NCBI GenBank assembly: GCA_046073825.1
Contig: JBJTMY010000063.1
Span: forward strand, 48,168 to 112,167
DNA length: 64,000 nucleotides
Direction of reading: 5' to 3'
From: CAINEC01 sp046073825
GTDB lineage: Bacteria > Bacteroidota > Bacteroidia > AKYH767-A > OLB10
Shown: in pieces, positions 1 to 10,271 of the stretch
Numbering within the stretch: the stretch's first letter is position 1
Layout of the letters: every line of letters begins with the position of its first letter
Made by a program: the position numbers and the translations under genes
The notes under the pieces: generated by a model
Told to the model about the DNA's origin: nothing
The model's input: the letters and a program-made list of their open reading frames with translations, nothing else
Database searches by the model: none

Positions 1-1817
1 CCTTTTGATGTTGTAAATTCTTTATAGAATACAGCGTCCTTTGCGTTATACGGTAATACGCGACCGTAAGTAAGACGCATGGTACCATTTGCATCCGGAG
101 AGTATAATTTATTACCATCCATTTCTAACATAGCAGCCTGGAACAAACGATTTGCACGACCTAATTTATTGTTGATATCCATAGTTATAGGACGCATATC
201 AACATTCATTTTATTTAAATAAGCGTTAGTGATTACATAAATCATGTCCTTATTCATTTTCTTTAATGAAGGAGAAGATAAGAAGGCGATCATTTTATCT
301 TTCGACGTTAAAAATGATTTAGTATATAAATCAGACGCCATTTTCGAATAATCCTTATTGTATTTCACAGATAGATCCACTAATTCTTTTGGAAGATTTG
401 CATGATCCAAATCTTCTGTTAAATGCATTAGCACAGTTGCCAATACTTTTACTTCAATTGGATCGAAATACTCTTTATATTGTTCGTCCAATTCTTTTTT
501 CATTTCTTCTGATAGCTTTTTCGCTTCTTCTGCCTTTGTTTTATCCTTCAACAGCGCTTCAAGTTTCGACATTCCCATTGCAAAAACCATAGGTTGAGAA
601 TTACTAATTCCATCCTGCAAGTAAACGCCATACATGCCATACTTATCTAATTGTGTATAGGCCTGATTATACAAGTCGAACATTTCATTATATGCAGCAC
701 CTTTATTATTTGCTTTTATCCAAGCAGCCAATTTTTCTTCTTCTGCTTTTCTTCTTTCATATAAATGTTGTTGAGGTAATGCATTCGCCTCTCCCATATA
801 TTTTTTCCAGTAATTACTTAACCCAGCAAATTTATCTGCATACATTAACTTGATTTTTGGATCAGCGTGCATAAACTCTTCATAAACATCCAATACATCA
901 CGACGAACTTTCACGCGCATTGGGCGTTCTTTTGAAGAATAATATTGTATTCCTTTGCTATAAGTATAGCGTTGAGTTCTTCCAGGATAACCCATAATCA
1001 TTGCAAAGTCTTCTGGATTTTTTCCTTGTAAGTTAACAGGGAAGAAATGTTGAGGACTATAGGGCTTGTTACTTGCATTAAAATCTGCAGGTTTATTTTC
1101 AGCATTTACATAAATACGAAACATACTAAAGTCGCAAGTATGACGAGGCCACACCCAATTATCTGTTTCTCCTCCAAACTTTCCAATATTTTCCGGCGGA
1201 GTACCTACTAGGCGAATATCTTTATAAACTACATAATACATTGCAAGGAATTTGTTTCCAGCATAAAACGGAACAACATCTACAACATAATTATCTTTAT
1301 CAGCGCCAAGACCATCTTTTAATGAAGCGGAAAGGCTCTTTAATTTTTCAGCTACTGCTTTTGTGCGAGCTGTCTCATCCATATTCATGCTAATACTGTC
1401 TAACACCTTCGAAGTAACGTCTTCCACTTTAGCAAGCAAACCGATATTGAAATTTGCTTTTCTTTCTTCGCTTTTATTTTTTGCCCAAAAACCATTGGCA
1501 AGAATATTATCTTCGTTGGTACTTAGCTCTTGAATTGCACCATAACCGCAATGGTGGTTAGTTAAGAACAATCCTTCACTGCTAATGATTTCTCCTGTAC
1601 AAAACATTCTATTTTGCTTCGTCATCAAACGAACTACGGCATCTTTTGCACACGCTTTATTGATATTATAAATATCATCGGCAGATAATTTTAATCCGCG
1701 AGCTTGCATGCTATCCTGCAACTGTTGAATCATAATTAAAGGCCACATACCTTCGTCAGCACGCAACTGACCAGCTAAAATCACAAACCCAATAAAGAGT
1801 ACTGCTATCTTTTTCAT
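1..1817 (-). CDS. S46 family dipeptidyl-peptidase (DPP7/DPP11-like), 3' end beyond left edge
   Basis: About 605 N-terminal residues are present and the frame is open to position 1, so roughly the last 110 residues are missing. A signal peptide starts at the ATG at 1817 (MKKIAVLFIGFVILAG). The S46 landmarks are visible: LTNHHCGYGAIQ holds the catalytic histidine, and GGETDNWVWPRHTCDFS holds the catalytic aspartate region. The nucleophile serine (GNSGSP-type motif) and the residue that separates DPP7 from DPP11 specificity would lie past the edge, so the substrate preference cannot be read. The family removes dipeptides from the N-terminus of oligopeptides in the periplasm. It starts 21 bases after the PNGase F-like gene on the same strand, so the two are probably co-transcribed. 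Confidence 0.93.
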   Translation of the reverse strand, partial: MKKIAVLFIGFVILAGQLRADEGMWPLIMIQQLQDSMQARGLKLSADDIYNINKACAKDAVVRLMTKQNRMFCTGEIISSEGLFLTNHHCGYGAIQELSTNEDNILANGFWAKNKSEERKANFNIGLLAKVEDVTSKVLDSISMNMDETARTKAVAEKLKSLSASLKDGLGADKDNYVVDVVPFYAGNKFLAMYYVVYKDIRLVGTPPENIGKFGGETDNWVWPRHTCDFSMFRIYVNAENKPADFNASNKPYSPQHFFPVNLQGKNPEDFAMIMGYPGRTQRYTYSKGIQYYSSKERPMRVKVRRDVLDVYEEFMHADPKIKLMYADKFAGLSNYWKKYMGEANALPQQHLYERRKAEEEKLAAWIKANNKGAAYNEMFDLYNQAYTQLDKYGMYGVYLQDGISNSQPMVFAMGMSKLEALLKDKTKAEEAKKLSEEMKKELDEQYKEYFDPIEVKVLATVLMHLTEDLDHANLPKELVDLSVKYNKDYSKMASDLYTKSFLTSKDKMIAFLSSPSLKKMNKDMIYVITNAYLNKMNVDMRPITMDINNKLGRANRLFQAAMLEMDGNKLYSPDANGTMRLTYGRVLPYNAKDAVFYKEFTTSK

Positions 1818-1838
1818 ACTTTTTTAATTTTATTTATT

Positions 1839-4800
1839 CTATTTTCTAATGATTAATTTTTTTGTCATTTGTTGGTTTCCTGATATCAAACGAACGAAAT
1901 AAACGCCATTGCTATAATCAGACATGTCCACTACTCTATTACCTGCGGTTACATTTTCATCTTTTGTAGAGTAAATAGTTTTACCCATTAAATCTAATAT
2001 CTCAATGGAAGCATCGGTACGATTTGTTAAATTATAATCGATATACACCATTGATTCAGCAGGATTCGGATAGACATTAAGGTTAGTAGTGTTCGTTAAA
2101 ATAAATTCATCTTGACCCGTAGCAATGCCCACGGTAAATTGCTTGTAAACTTGTCCACCAAAATCAGAATTGAAATTATACATTACATTACCCATCGTAT
2201 TTTTAAATCTCACATATCCATTACCCTGTGCAGTATTTGCCCACCACGCTAAACCATCTTCACCAGCGTCTAACAACTCGAAGCGATAGCAGCCATTAGG
2301 TAGGTTCAGTGTATCGATATAATAAGTATTTGCTGAAAGATTATTTCTTGATAAAATCACATTTCCATTTTCATCTTTCACGGTATAACTATTTTCGGAA
2401 GGAGCGCTATTTGTTTTTAGCTCAATAACAAAAACAGGAGGAGTAGCACTTGGATAAACAAAATTAGTTCGCATTGTATCATTGTAAGCGTACTGGTCTT
2501 GCGTACCGTTTGGATTACTCACATAAGCATAAAACTTGGTTGCCCCTCCAATCCAATTAAAGTTGGGTAACGTTAATGTAGCGGACTGCATAAACGGCAA
2601 AGAGCCTGTCCAATTATAAACAGTTGGTGTTGCACCTTGCAGTCCGTAGGTAATTGTAGCAGAAGTAAGGGTTGCAGACCCTGTATTTTTTATTTTAATA
2701 ATTGGTGAAGAGCAAACTGGATTTTTACGCAACCACATTTGATTGGTAGTTGGTGCAAGAATATCATCAATAGCAACATCATTTGTAAAATTAGGGGCGC
2801 TATAACTTACTAATTGATCTTCGATTTGATAATAATCCCAACCAGAAGTTTGTGTATAAGCTTGCACATCATGATCTAAAGTAAATGAAGTTCCTGGGGT
2901 GATATAATCAGAGATTTCCCAATCATACGTCCACACTTCTGCTCCCGGGCACCAATTAGAACGATCGTAAACCCAAGTACCTCCTTGCGGATATAACGGA
3001 TTATAATCACAGTTATCTCTCCATACTAATTTTGAATAACGGTTTACTCCATTCACTTTATAGTAATGGCTTTTCGGGCAAAATTCAGCGCAATTACTTG
3101 GTGTATCCATTCCGTGTCCTGTTACACGTGATTTCCAGCGAGCGTTTGCGGCGTTTGGTTCTAAATTAACAGTTAAGGCTTGAAGATGATTGTCGATTGG
3201 ATCACTTGCTACACCGTAATTAAAATTACCATTCCAAAGATTACGAATTCCTAGCACATTACGGGGAGGAGTTCCTTCTATGAACAAGAATTTAACATCC
3301 AATAATTCCTGCCAGTTACCTGCCGACATATCCACGCTATCATGCAATAGTGTTCGGTAATCACTCACGTCGAATGTCCATGTCCACCCACTTCCTAAAC
3401 TTAAACTATTGCCATAAGGAGTAATGTAACGTGACAACTCATAACGGATAAGATTAGGTGCATACGTATAGTATGTATATACTGCTTGATTAATAGTTCC
3501 ATCCGCAGGGGTTAATGTAGAATCAATCATTTGCCCTTGGGATGTATAAATATAATTAGTGTAAGAAAGTGGCCAAACAGTCATTGTATCAGTAGCTACA
3601 CCAATATTATTAATTGTATCAAGATAAGAAACAATTTGAGAAGGGGGATTCATTACCGAATCCAAAACAAAAATTGAATCTAACTGCGACGCATATACGC
3701 CTTGTTCAAATTTAATGTTTGGTCTTAAATTAGTTTCTGTCCAAGCATAATTAATTTCGGTTGTTGACTTCAAAGGATTATCGGCACCAAGATTTAATGA
3801 AGCAGGTCCATGGTTCATCGGGGAACCATCAGCAGCAGTAAAATAATTCCCATCATCAAAATTATAATAAGCAACAAGGTTATTATAATAAGGGTGACCA
3901 GCATCGATACGCTTATTCATATATTGTTGAATAGTAGCTTGAGGCAAATCAATATTAAACACAGCAAATTCATCAATACGTCCTTCATACGACATAGATC
4001 CACTCCAATTCCCTTTTCCAATACGAAACTTATTGATACCCGCCATCAATTTAGGTTTAGCTCCACTACTAAAGAAAGGAGCACCATTCAAAAATATCTT
4101 CATGATCCCTGTTGAACAGTTCTTAGTGAATGTCCAATAGTTCCACTGTCCTTTTATTTGCGCAGCGGTAGCCGCTTTCGAAACTCTATCGTAAGCAGTT
4201 CCATCCGTTCCTGCATCCCAGTACACTTTTGAGTCAGACCAAGGAGTATGAGAATTCAGAACACGATTACCTAAAGAATCGACTGCTTCGAAAGTAGTTC
4301 CATTCATTGGTTGAAAAACAGCATCTCCGTAAGCCCAAAACGCAACCGTTACAAAAGAATCGATGGCAGCAACATCTGAATTCACTGGCACCTCAACATA
4401 CGATTGGTAATGTGTTTTTAATGTTCGATCGTTGGAAGCATTAGTAACTCCCGACTTATAAGTTGTTGTATTTGATTGAACTACATTATTTACACCTGTA
4501 GTTGCATTATCGAAATCAATTTCGATAATCACATTTGAGACACCATCCCAATAAAATGAATTTGTTAATTGAATACTTTTCCATCCAGCGGTAATCGGAG
4601 CGAAATCATGTCCTTTGCTATAAACAGTAGTAAAGCCCGTTGAAGAAGTTGTAGCAGCAGTAAGCGTATCTGCTGTAACCATTTTCATACGAATCGTTAA
4701 TTTATTAAAAGGAGAACCTACATTTTGTAAATAAAAATTAAGTCCTGTAATATCTCCTGCACCCATACCCGCAGCCGTTAGTTCTGATGCGCGCCATAAA

Positions 4801-5285
4801 TATTGCGATTTCGAAAGGTTATTAGCAGTACCGAAAGGATGATTCGCATTAGTAGTTCCTCCTGCTAAAGTATAAGTATTTAAAGAAGTGGTTGAAAGGT
4901 GATTTAGGAAATAATCCCAATGTGTATTATGTGTATACGTAGGCGTATTTGAATACGAGAACGAAGAAAAATTTCCTCCATTTAACATATACAAATTTTG
5001 ATTATGCACAATACTATCGATAAGACCTGTATGTTTATAAACATACGTATTGGTAAGATAATCCCATTCGCCACACTCAGGAAACTGAGCAGGATTACAC
5101 TTAAGCGTGTAAAGCATTAATATTTTTTCCACATTTAACGTGTCTGATGGAAAAACGAACCATGCACGTTGAGGTGAATTGAAAGTAAATGCTTGTACCA
5201 CGGTTGTATCACCTACACCAGCAAACGATTTAAATGTTGTAAGAAAAAATAAAATCAGAATTGAGAGTACTTGTTTTTTCATCAT
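1839..5285 (-). CDS. PNGase F-related secreted protein with LamG-like domain and T9SS type A sorting domain
   Basis: This 1148-residue exported protein has a signal peptide at residues 1-22. Near residue 62 is a CGEWDYL motif resembling the PNGase F N-terminal region. Residues about 305-470 look like a LamG/concanavalin-type domain. Near residues 715-830 are PNGase F-like signatures (TGHGMD, NCAEFCPKSH, GGTWVYDRSNWCPG). The last 75 residues, beginning at NVYPNPAE and ending KKLIIRK, form a T9SS type A sorting domain, so it should be secreted or surface-attached. PNGase F releases N-glycans from asparagine; activity here is inference because the catalytic acids were not aligned. Two adjacent ATG codons could serve as start. 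It is followed by the S46 peptidase gene, suggesting a glycoprotein/peptide scavenging pair. Confidence 0.82.
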   Translation of the reverse strand: MMKKQVLSILILFFLTTFKSFAGVGDTTVVQAFTFNSPQRAWFVFPSDTLNVEKILMLYTLKCNPAQFPECGEWDYLTNTYVYKHTGLIDSIVHNQNLYMLNGGNFSSFSYSNTPTYTHNTHWDYFLNHLSTTSLNTYTLAGGTTNANHPFGTANNLSKSQYLWRASELTAAGMGAGDITGLNFYLQNVGSPFNKLTIRMKMVTADTLTAATTSSTGFTTVYSKGHDFAPITAGWKSIQLTNSFYWDGVSNVIIEIDFDNATTGVNNVVQSNTTTYKSGVTNASNDRTLKTHYQSYVEVPVNSDVAAIDSFVTVAFWAYGDAVFQPMNGTTFEAVDSLGNRVLNSHTPWSDSKVYWDAGTDGTAYDRVSKAATAAQIKGQWNYWTFTKNCSTGIMKIFLNGAPFFSSGAKPKLMAGINKFRIGKGNWSGSMSYEGRIDEFAVFNIDLPQATIQQYMNKRIDAGHPYYNNLVAYYNFDDGNYFTAADGSPMNHGPASLNLGADNPLKSTTEINYAWTETNLRPNIKFEQGVYASQLDSIFVLDSVMNPPSQIVSYLDTINNIGVATDTMTVWPLSYTNYIYTSQGQMIDSTLTPADGTINQAVYTYYTYAPNLIRYELSRYITPYGNSLSLGSGWTWTFDVSDYRTLLHDSVDMSAGNWQELLDVKFLFIEGTPPRNVLGIRNLWNGNFNYGVASDPIDNHLQALTVNLEPNAANARWKSRVTGHGMDTPSNCAEFCPKSHYYKVNGVNRYSKLVWRDNCDYNPLYPQGGTWVYDRSNWCPGAEVWTYDWEISDYITPGTSFTLDHDVQAYTQTSGWDYYQIEDQLVSYSAPNFTNDVAIDDILAPTTNQMWLRKNPVCSSPIIKIKNTGSATLTSATITYGLQGATPTVYNWTGSLPFMQSATLTLPNFNWIGGATKFYAYVSNPNGTQDQYAYNDTMRTNFVYPSATPPVFVIELKTNSAPSENSYTVKDENGNVILSRNNLSANTYYIDTLNLPNGCYRFELLDAGEDGLAWWANTAQGNGYVRFKNTMGNVMYNFNSDFGGQVYKQFTVGIATGQDEFILTNTTNLNVYPNPAESMVYIDYNLTNRTDASIEILDLMGKTIYSTKDENVTAGNRVVDMSDYSNGVYFVRLISGNQQMTKKLIIRK

Positions 5286-5322
5286 CTTAATTGTTTATGA
5301 TTTTGTTTTATTATCACATTAT

Positions 5323-5370
5323 AAAAAAGAGAAAGCGTACCCGAATTATGAATACGCCTTTCTTTTCATT
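5323..5370 (-). terminator. Rho-independent terminator after infB
   Basis: An imperfect inverted repeat pairs GAAAGGCGTA with TACGCTTTC on the minus strand. A run of T residues follows, just past the infB stop and before the PNGase-like gene. Confidence 0.7.
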
Positions 5371-5389
5371 AGTTAATCATTACGAGTAA

Positions 5390-8300
5390 TTAAGCAAGTG
5401 TACGTTTTATAGCTACTTGTTCGTATCCCTCGATAATATCCCCTTCTTTAATATCGTTAAAGTTCGCAATATTCAATCCGCACTCCATTCCTGCCTGCAC
5501 TTCTTTCGCATCATCTTTAAAGCGTTTTAATGAGGCCAATTCACCACTATGAACAACGATACCATCACGAATAATTCTAATCTTCGTGTTACGATTTATT
5601 TTACCATCTAACACCATACAACCAGCGATGGTTCCCACTTTCGGAATTTTGAAAGTTTCGCGAACTTGTACGTTACATGTAATTTTCTCTTCGAACTCTG
5701 GAGCAAGCATTCCTTCCATGGCTGCTTTCACTTCGTTGATAGCATCATAGATGATTGAATATAATCGAATATCAATTTCTTCATTCTCTGCTAATCTACG
5801 AGCACTTACAGAAGGACGAACTTGGAATCCGATAATAATTGCATTTGAAGCTGAAGCCAAGTTTACATCCGATTCAGAAATCTGTCCAACACCTTTCATA
5901 ATCACATTCACCTGAATTTCCGGATTCGACAATTTCAATAATGAATCGGCTAACGCTTCTACGGAACCATCCACGTCACCTTTCACAATTACGTTTAACT
6001 CCTTAAAGTTTCCTATCGCTAAACGACGACCAATTTCATCTAAGGTAATATGTTTATGGGTACGTATTCCTTGTTCACGTTGTAATTGAAGACGCTTATT
6101 TGCAATTTCTCTTGCTTCTCTTTCGTCATCCATTACATTAAACTGATCACCCGCCTGAGGAGCACCGCTCATCCCTAGAATTAATGCTGGATGTGAAGGA
6201 CCTGCTTCGTTAATCTTTCCTCCACGTTCATTAAACATTGCCTTCACACGACCACTATAGCAACCTGCAAGTACTACATCACCAATTTTCAATGTTCCCG
6301 TTTGAACAAGAACGGTGGTAACATAACCTCTTCCTTTATCTAAGGAAGATTCAATAACGGTACCTTTTGCTAAACGTTCTGGGTTTGCTTTTAAGTCGAG
6401 CAAATCAGACTCTAATAATACCTTTTCTAATAACTTATCTACATTCAATCCCTTTTTAGCAGAGATATCCTGACTTTGATATTTACCACCCCAATCTTCT
6501 ACAAGATAATTCAAAGAGGCTAATTGTTCTTTAATTCTTTCTGGGTTCGCATCTGGCTTATCAATTTTATTAATTGCAAAAACGATAGGCACACCTGCTG
6601 CTTGGGCATGGTTAATAGCTTCTTTTGTTTGTGGCATGACACTATCATCAGCAGAAACTACGATGATGGCAACGTCTGTTACTTTCGCACCACGTGCACG
6701 CATAGCAGTAAACGCTTCGTGACCTGGAGTATCTAAGAAAGTAATTTTTCTTCCGTTTTCAAGAGTTACCTCATAAGCTCCGATATGCTGAGTGATACCC
6801 CCCGCTTCACCGGCAATTACATTTGCTTTACGGATATAATCTAACAGTGACGTCTTACCGTGATCGACGTGGCCCATTACAGTAACAATTGGAGCACGCG
6901 TTTCTAAGTCAGCTTCATCATCAATGTCATCATTAATGGCTTCTTGAACATCGGCAGAAACGAATTCAACGGTATAACCAAATTCACTAGCTACCACAGT
7001 AATTGTTTCCGCATCCAAACGTTGGTTAATCGAAACAAACAAACCAAGACTCATACAGGTAGCGATAATTTGATTTACCTGCACATTCATCATTTTCGCC
7101 AATTCATTAGCCGATACGAATTCAGTAACCTTAATTACTTTATCGGTTGTATCATCCATTGCTTCTTGACGTTTAGCATGTAAATCACGCTTCTCTTTTC
7201 TGAACTTGGAAGCTTTTGATTTACCTGCTCCACTTAAGCGGGCAAGTGTTGCTTTAATTTGATCTTGAATTTCTTTATCAGTAGGTTCAACCTTTGGCTG
7301 AGGCGCAGGTGCTGGACGACCTTTATTTCCTTTGCCAAAATTTCTATTCCCTCCTGGACGATTATCTCCACCTGGGCGTTGCTGACCTTGTTGCCAAGGG
7401 CGTTGTTGAGTATTACCACCAGCTTGCGGATTTGCACCTCCTGGTGCGCCACCTGGTTTTTCTTTACGCTTACGCTTACGCTGACCAGATTCAAAATCAG
7501 AAGATGAAGCTACGGGCTTTTTCTTTGGAGGATCGACAGGCAGTACAATTTTACCTAAGATATTTGGACCACTCAGCTTTTCTACACGCACACTGATGTG
7601 TTCAGGAGGGGTATTGGCAGTGGTATTTGCAGTAGCTGTAGGTTCTTCTTTTACTTCTGCTTTTGCCGCAGGTTCAACAGCGGGAGGTGTAGTTGTTTCA
7701 ACACTTGGTGTTGTTACTTCCTGCTTTGGTTCAACTTTTTTAGGAGCCTCTGTAATTGGAGTTTCAACATTAGAAGGTGATTTACTATCTAATTTTTTCT
7801 CTTCTACTTTTACCGGTTTAACCTCTTCTCCTTTCGAAGTTTTTTTATCTTTCTTCTCTACAACTGGTTCTTCCTTTTTCTTCGATTTCTTTTTACCCGC
7901 ATCTAAATCTATTTTACCTAGAATTTTAGGAGTATCCACATCTACTTTAGCCTTGATAATTTCAGGCTCTGATTTAGGCTCAGGCTTCAACTCTACCTTT
8001 GGCTCCTCTTTAGGCTCCTCTTTAGGTTCTTCCTTCTGCTCTTCTTTCTTCTTTGTCGCTTTCTTTTCGGCAGCCGCTGCTAATTTAATTTCATCTAAAC
8101 TCTTCTTTAGAGAATCGTCATTATCAGATTCGGCTTCTTTTTTTGCTTCCGTTTTAGTTGTTGTGGCTTCAATTACTACATTATCACGCTTCATTTTCTC
8201 ACGTGTAATTTCTTGAGCATCCAACTTCGCCAAACGATCTGGCATATAGGTATCCTGTAACAACGCGTAAACTTCCTGAGGAATTTTTGTATTTGGATTA

Positions 8301-8407
8301 CTATCCACTACAATTCCTTTCGACTCTAGAAATTCCACCACGTGTGTAAGACCTACATTGAGTTCTTTTGCAGCTTTACTGAGGCGTATTGCTTTATCTT
8401 CTGCCAT
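5390..8407 (-). CDS. infB: Translation initiation factor IF-2
   Basis: IF-2 is the GTPase that brings initiator tRNA to the 30S subunit. The protein has 1005 residues. An IF2_N-like segment (IRLSKAAKELNVG) starts the protein. A long K/E/P-rich low-complexity linker runs from about 90 to 400, including tandem KEEP units, and then a G/Q/R/P-rich stretch. A second IF2_N region follows around 430-480. The G domain begins near residue 510, with GHVDHGKTSLLD (G1), DTPGHE (G3) and NKID (G4). The conserved C-terminal domains follow. It is the last gene of rimP-nusA-infB, 92 bases after nusA, and is followed by a terminator. The long opposite-strand frames over the linker reflect its base composition and are not genes. 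Confidence 0.99.
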   Translation of the reverse strand: MAEDKAIRLSKAAKELNVGLTHVVEFLESKGIVVDSNPNTKIPQEVYALLQDTYMPDRLAKLDAQEITREKMKRDNVVIEATTTKTEAKKEAESDNDDSLKKSLDEIKLAAAAEKKATKKKEEQKEEPKEEPKEEPKVELKPEPKSEPEIIKAKVDVDTPKILGKIDLDAGKKKSKKKEEPVVEKKDKKTSKGEEVKPVKVEEKKLDSKSPSNVETPITEAPKKVEPKQEVTTPSVETTTPPAVEPAAKAEVKEEPTATANTTANTPPEHISVRVEKLSGPNILGKIVLPVDPPKKKPVASSSDFESGQRKRKRKEKPGGAPGGANPQAGGNTQQRPWQQGQQRPGGDNRPGGNRNFGKGNKGRPAPAPQPKVEPTDKEIQDQIKATLARLSGAGKSKASKFRKEKRDLHAKRQEAMDDTTDKVIKVTEFVSANELAKMMNVQVNQIIATCMSLGLFVSINQRLDAETITVVASEFGYTVEFVSADVQEAINDDIDDEADLETRAPIVTVMGHVDHGKTSLLDYIRKANVIAGEAGGITQHIGAYEVTLENGRKITFLDTPGHEAFTAMRARGAKVTDVAIIVVSADDSVMPQTKEAINHAQAAGVPIVFAINKIDKPDANPERIKEQLASLNYLVEDWGGKYQSQDISAKKGLNVDKLLEKVLLESDLLDLKANPERLAKGTVIESSLDKGRGYVTTVLVQTGTLKIGDVVLAGCYSGRVKAMFNERGGKINEAGPSHPALILGMSGAPQAGDQFNVMDDEREAREIANKRLQLQREQGIRTHKHITLDEIGRRLAIGNFKELNVIVKGDVDGSVEALADSLLKLSNPEIQVNVIMKGVGQISESDVNLASASNAIIIGFQVRPSVSARRLAENEEIDIRLYSIIYDAINEVKAAMEGMLAPEFEEKITCNVQVRETFKIPKVGTIAGCMVLDGKINRNTKIRIIRDGIVVHSGELASLKRFKDDAKEVQAGMECGLNIANFNDIKEGDIIEGYEQVAIKRTLA

Positions 8408-8499
8408 TCGAATTAATTATTCTTTTTTTTAATAATAAGGCTAAATTACCTTAATGAATATTGGTCGTCTGTTTTAACTCCTGACGATAAGAGTTTTGA

Positions 8500-9735
8500 C
8501 TATTCAAATTCTGAACGAAGGATACGAACTACTTCACGAATAGTCTCTTCTTCTAAGTCTGTTCTACTCACTAAATCTTCCACTGAAATGGCCAATACGC
8601 TCTTTGCAGTATCGCAACCAATCGACTTTAATTCATCAATAATCCATGCATCAATTTCATCGCTAAATTCTTCAATATCCACATCTTCTTCTTCATCTTC
8701 ACTGTCGCGATAAACATCAATTTCATAGCCCGTTAATCGGCCTGCAAGTTTGATATTATGACCACCTTTACCGATAGCCAATGACACCTGATCAGGCTTC
8801 ATATATACAGCCGCGCGATGTGTTTCATCATCCAACTTAATTGAAGTGATTTTCGCAGGACTTAAAGCACGAGTAATGTACAACTGAAGGTTGTTAGTAT
8901 AGTTAATTACGTCAATATTTTCATTGCGCAGCTCTCTAACGATACCGTGTATACGTGATCCTTTCATCCCCACGCATGCTCCAACAGGATCAATTCTATC
9001 ATCGTAAGATTCTACCGCTACTTTAGCTCTTTCACCTGGCTCACGAACAATATTTTTGATAGTAATTAATCCGTCAAATACCTCTGGTACTTCTTGTTCA
9101 AATAATCTTTCAAGGAATACAGGAGAAGTACGCGATAAAATAATTCGAGGATTATTATTCACCATTTCCACACGTTGAATTACTGAACGTACTGCATCTC
9201 CTTTTTTGAAGAAATCAGCAGGAATCGTTTCGTTTTTTGGAAGTATTAACTCGTTCCCTTCATCATCTAGAATAAGAATTTCTTTCTTCCAAATTTGATA
9301 TACCTCACCGGTTAAAATTTCACCAACACGATCTTTATATTTTCTATAAACACCATCTTTTTCTAATTCAGAAATTCGTGCTACTAAATTCTGACGCAAT
9401 GCTAATACTGCACGGCGACCAAAATCTTCCAGCTTCACTGTTTCTGTTAAGTCTTCACCTACTTCAAAGTCGGGCTCAATTTTAATTGCATCGGAATAGG
9501 CAATTTCAGTTACCGGATCTTCTACCATGCCATCCTCCACGATAACACGATTACGATATAGTTCTAAGTCACCTTTATCAATATTGATGATGACATCAAA
9601 ATTATCGGCTGTGCCATAGCGCTTGCGTAACATCCCACGAATTACATCTTCGAGGATACTCATCATGGTTGCACGATCAATGTTCTTGACTTCTTTGAAT
9701 TCCGAGAAGGATTCTATCAGTACGTGATGGTCCAT
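8500..9735 (-). CDS. nusA: Transcription termination/antitermination factor NusA
   Basis: NusA binds RNA polymerase and modulates pausing, termination and antitermination. The 411-residue protein shows the N-terminal polymerase-binding domain (residues 1-130). An S1 segment (VGEILTGEVYQIWKKEILI) follows. The KH domains contain DPVGACVGMKGSRI and LAIGKGGHNIKLAGRLTG. An acidic C-terminus contains EEEDVDIEEFSDE. This is the usual length and domain order for the family without the E. coli AR repeats. It starts 8 bases after rimP stops, in the classic rimP-nusA-infB order. Because NusA acts on hairpin termination, the terminator-like hairpin in the operon leader (10221-10249) could be a feedback target; that is inference. 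Confidence 0.99.
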   Translation of the reverse strand: MDHHVLIESFSEFKEVKNIDRATMMSILEDVIRGMLRKRYGTADNFDVIINIDKGDLELYRNRVIVEDGMVEDPVTEIAYSDAIKIEPDFEVGEDLTETVKLEDFGRRAVLALRQNLVARISELEKDGVYRKYKDRVGEILTGEVYQIWKKEILILDDEGNELILPKNETIPADFFKKGDAVRSVIQRVEMVNNNPRIILSRTSPVFLERLFEQEVPEVFDGLITIKNIVREPGERAKVAVESYDDRIDPVGACVGMKGSRIHGIVRELRNENIDVINYTNNLQLYITRALSPAKITSIKLDDETHRAAVYMKPDQVSLAIGKGGHNIKLAGRLTGYEIDVYRDSEDEEEDVDIEEFSDEIDAWIIDELKSIGCDTAKSVLAISVEDLVSRTDLEEETIREVVRILRSEFE

Positions 9736-9743
9736 TTTAATAC

Positions 9744-10214
9744 TTATTTAATTTTAAAGTTTATAATCAATTTTGCTTCGCGAATATCACCGTAGTTTAA
9801 TTGGTGCGTTATTTCGCTAATAATTTTCTTTTTGTTTTCCTTACGGGAAGTAATTTCTTTTAACTCAAATCCTGAATCATTTGCCGACATAAGCGTTCCT
9901 TTCATTTCTTTCCCTAACTTGTCGAACACTCTTAATTCACGACCTATTCGTCTAAAAAACTGCTGAGGAACTACTAAAGGCGCATCCATTCCAGGACTAC
10001 CTACTTCAACCTCATGCGTTTCTAGAAACCCCGTTGGCTCTAACTGATCTAATAAATGTCTGCTAACAACCGTACACTCTTCAAGCGTAATTCCCGTAGG
10101 TTTATCTAATGCAACAATTAATTTCCCTGGCGACAATTTAATATCGACCAAGAAATTATCTGTTCCTGCAATTTTTTCCTGTACCCAGGCAGCTATGTTT
10201 TCTTTTTCAATCAT
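9744..10214 (-). CDS. rimP: Ribosome maturation factor RimP
   Basis: RimP is needed for late assembly of the 30S subunit. The 156-residue protein has the family signature VEVGSPGMDAPL in its first domain, preceded by the LEECTVVSRHL helix. It is the first gene of the rimP-nusA-infB operon. A promoter box at 10272-10279 and a strong hairpin with a T-run lie in the leader before the ATG. The next gene upstream (10373) is divergent, so the hairpin cannot be the terminator of an upstream gene. Confidence 0.96.
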   Translation of the reverse strand: MIEKENIAAWVQEKIAGTDNFLVDIKLSPGKLIVALDKPTGITLEECTVVSRHLLDQLEPTGFLETHEVEVGSPGMDAPLVVPQQFFRRIGRELRVFDKLGKEMKGTLMSANDSGFELKEITSRKENKKKIISEITHQLNYGDIREAKLIINFKIK

Positions 10215-10220
10215 AAAGAT

Positions 10221-10249
10221 TAAATAAAAGAGGGGACTGTCGTCCCCTC
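10221..10249 (-). terminator. Terminator-like hairpin (possible attenuator) in the rimP-nusA-infB leader
   Basis: An 8-bp perfect, mostly G+C stem pairs GAGGGGAC (10230-10237) with GTCCCCTC (10242-10249) around a 4-base loop. On the minus strand it is followed directly by TTTTATTTA, which is the form of an intrinsic terminator. It ends only about 6 bases before the rimP ATG and lies about 25 bases downstream of the promoter box. Confidence 0.72.
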
Positions 10250-10271
10250 ATCTAACTTTGAAATCTCTCTG

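Noticed and set aside
7596..8216. 206-residue plus-strand open frame opposite infB
   Set aside because: It mirrors the K/E/P-rich linker of IF-2 and yields a Ser/Phe-rich low-complexity translation with no start signals.
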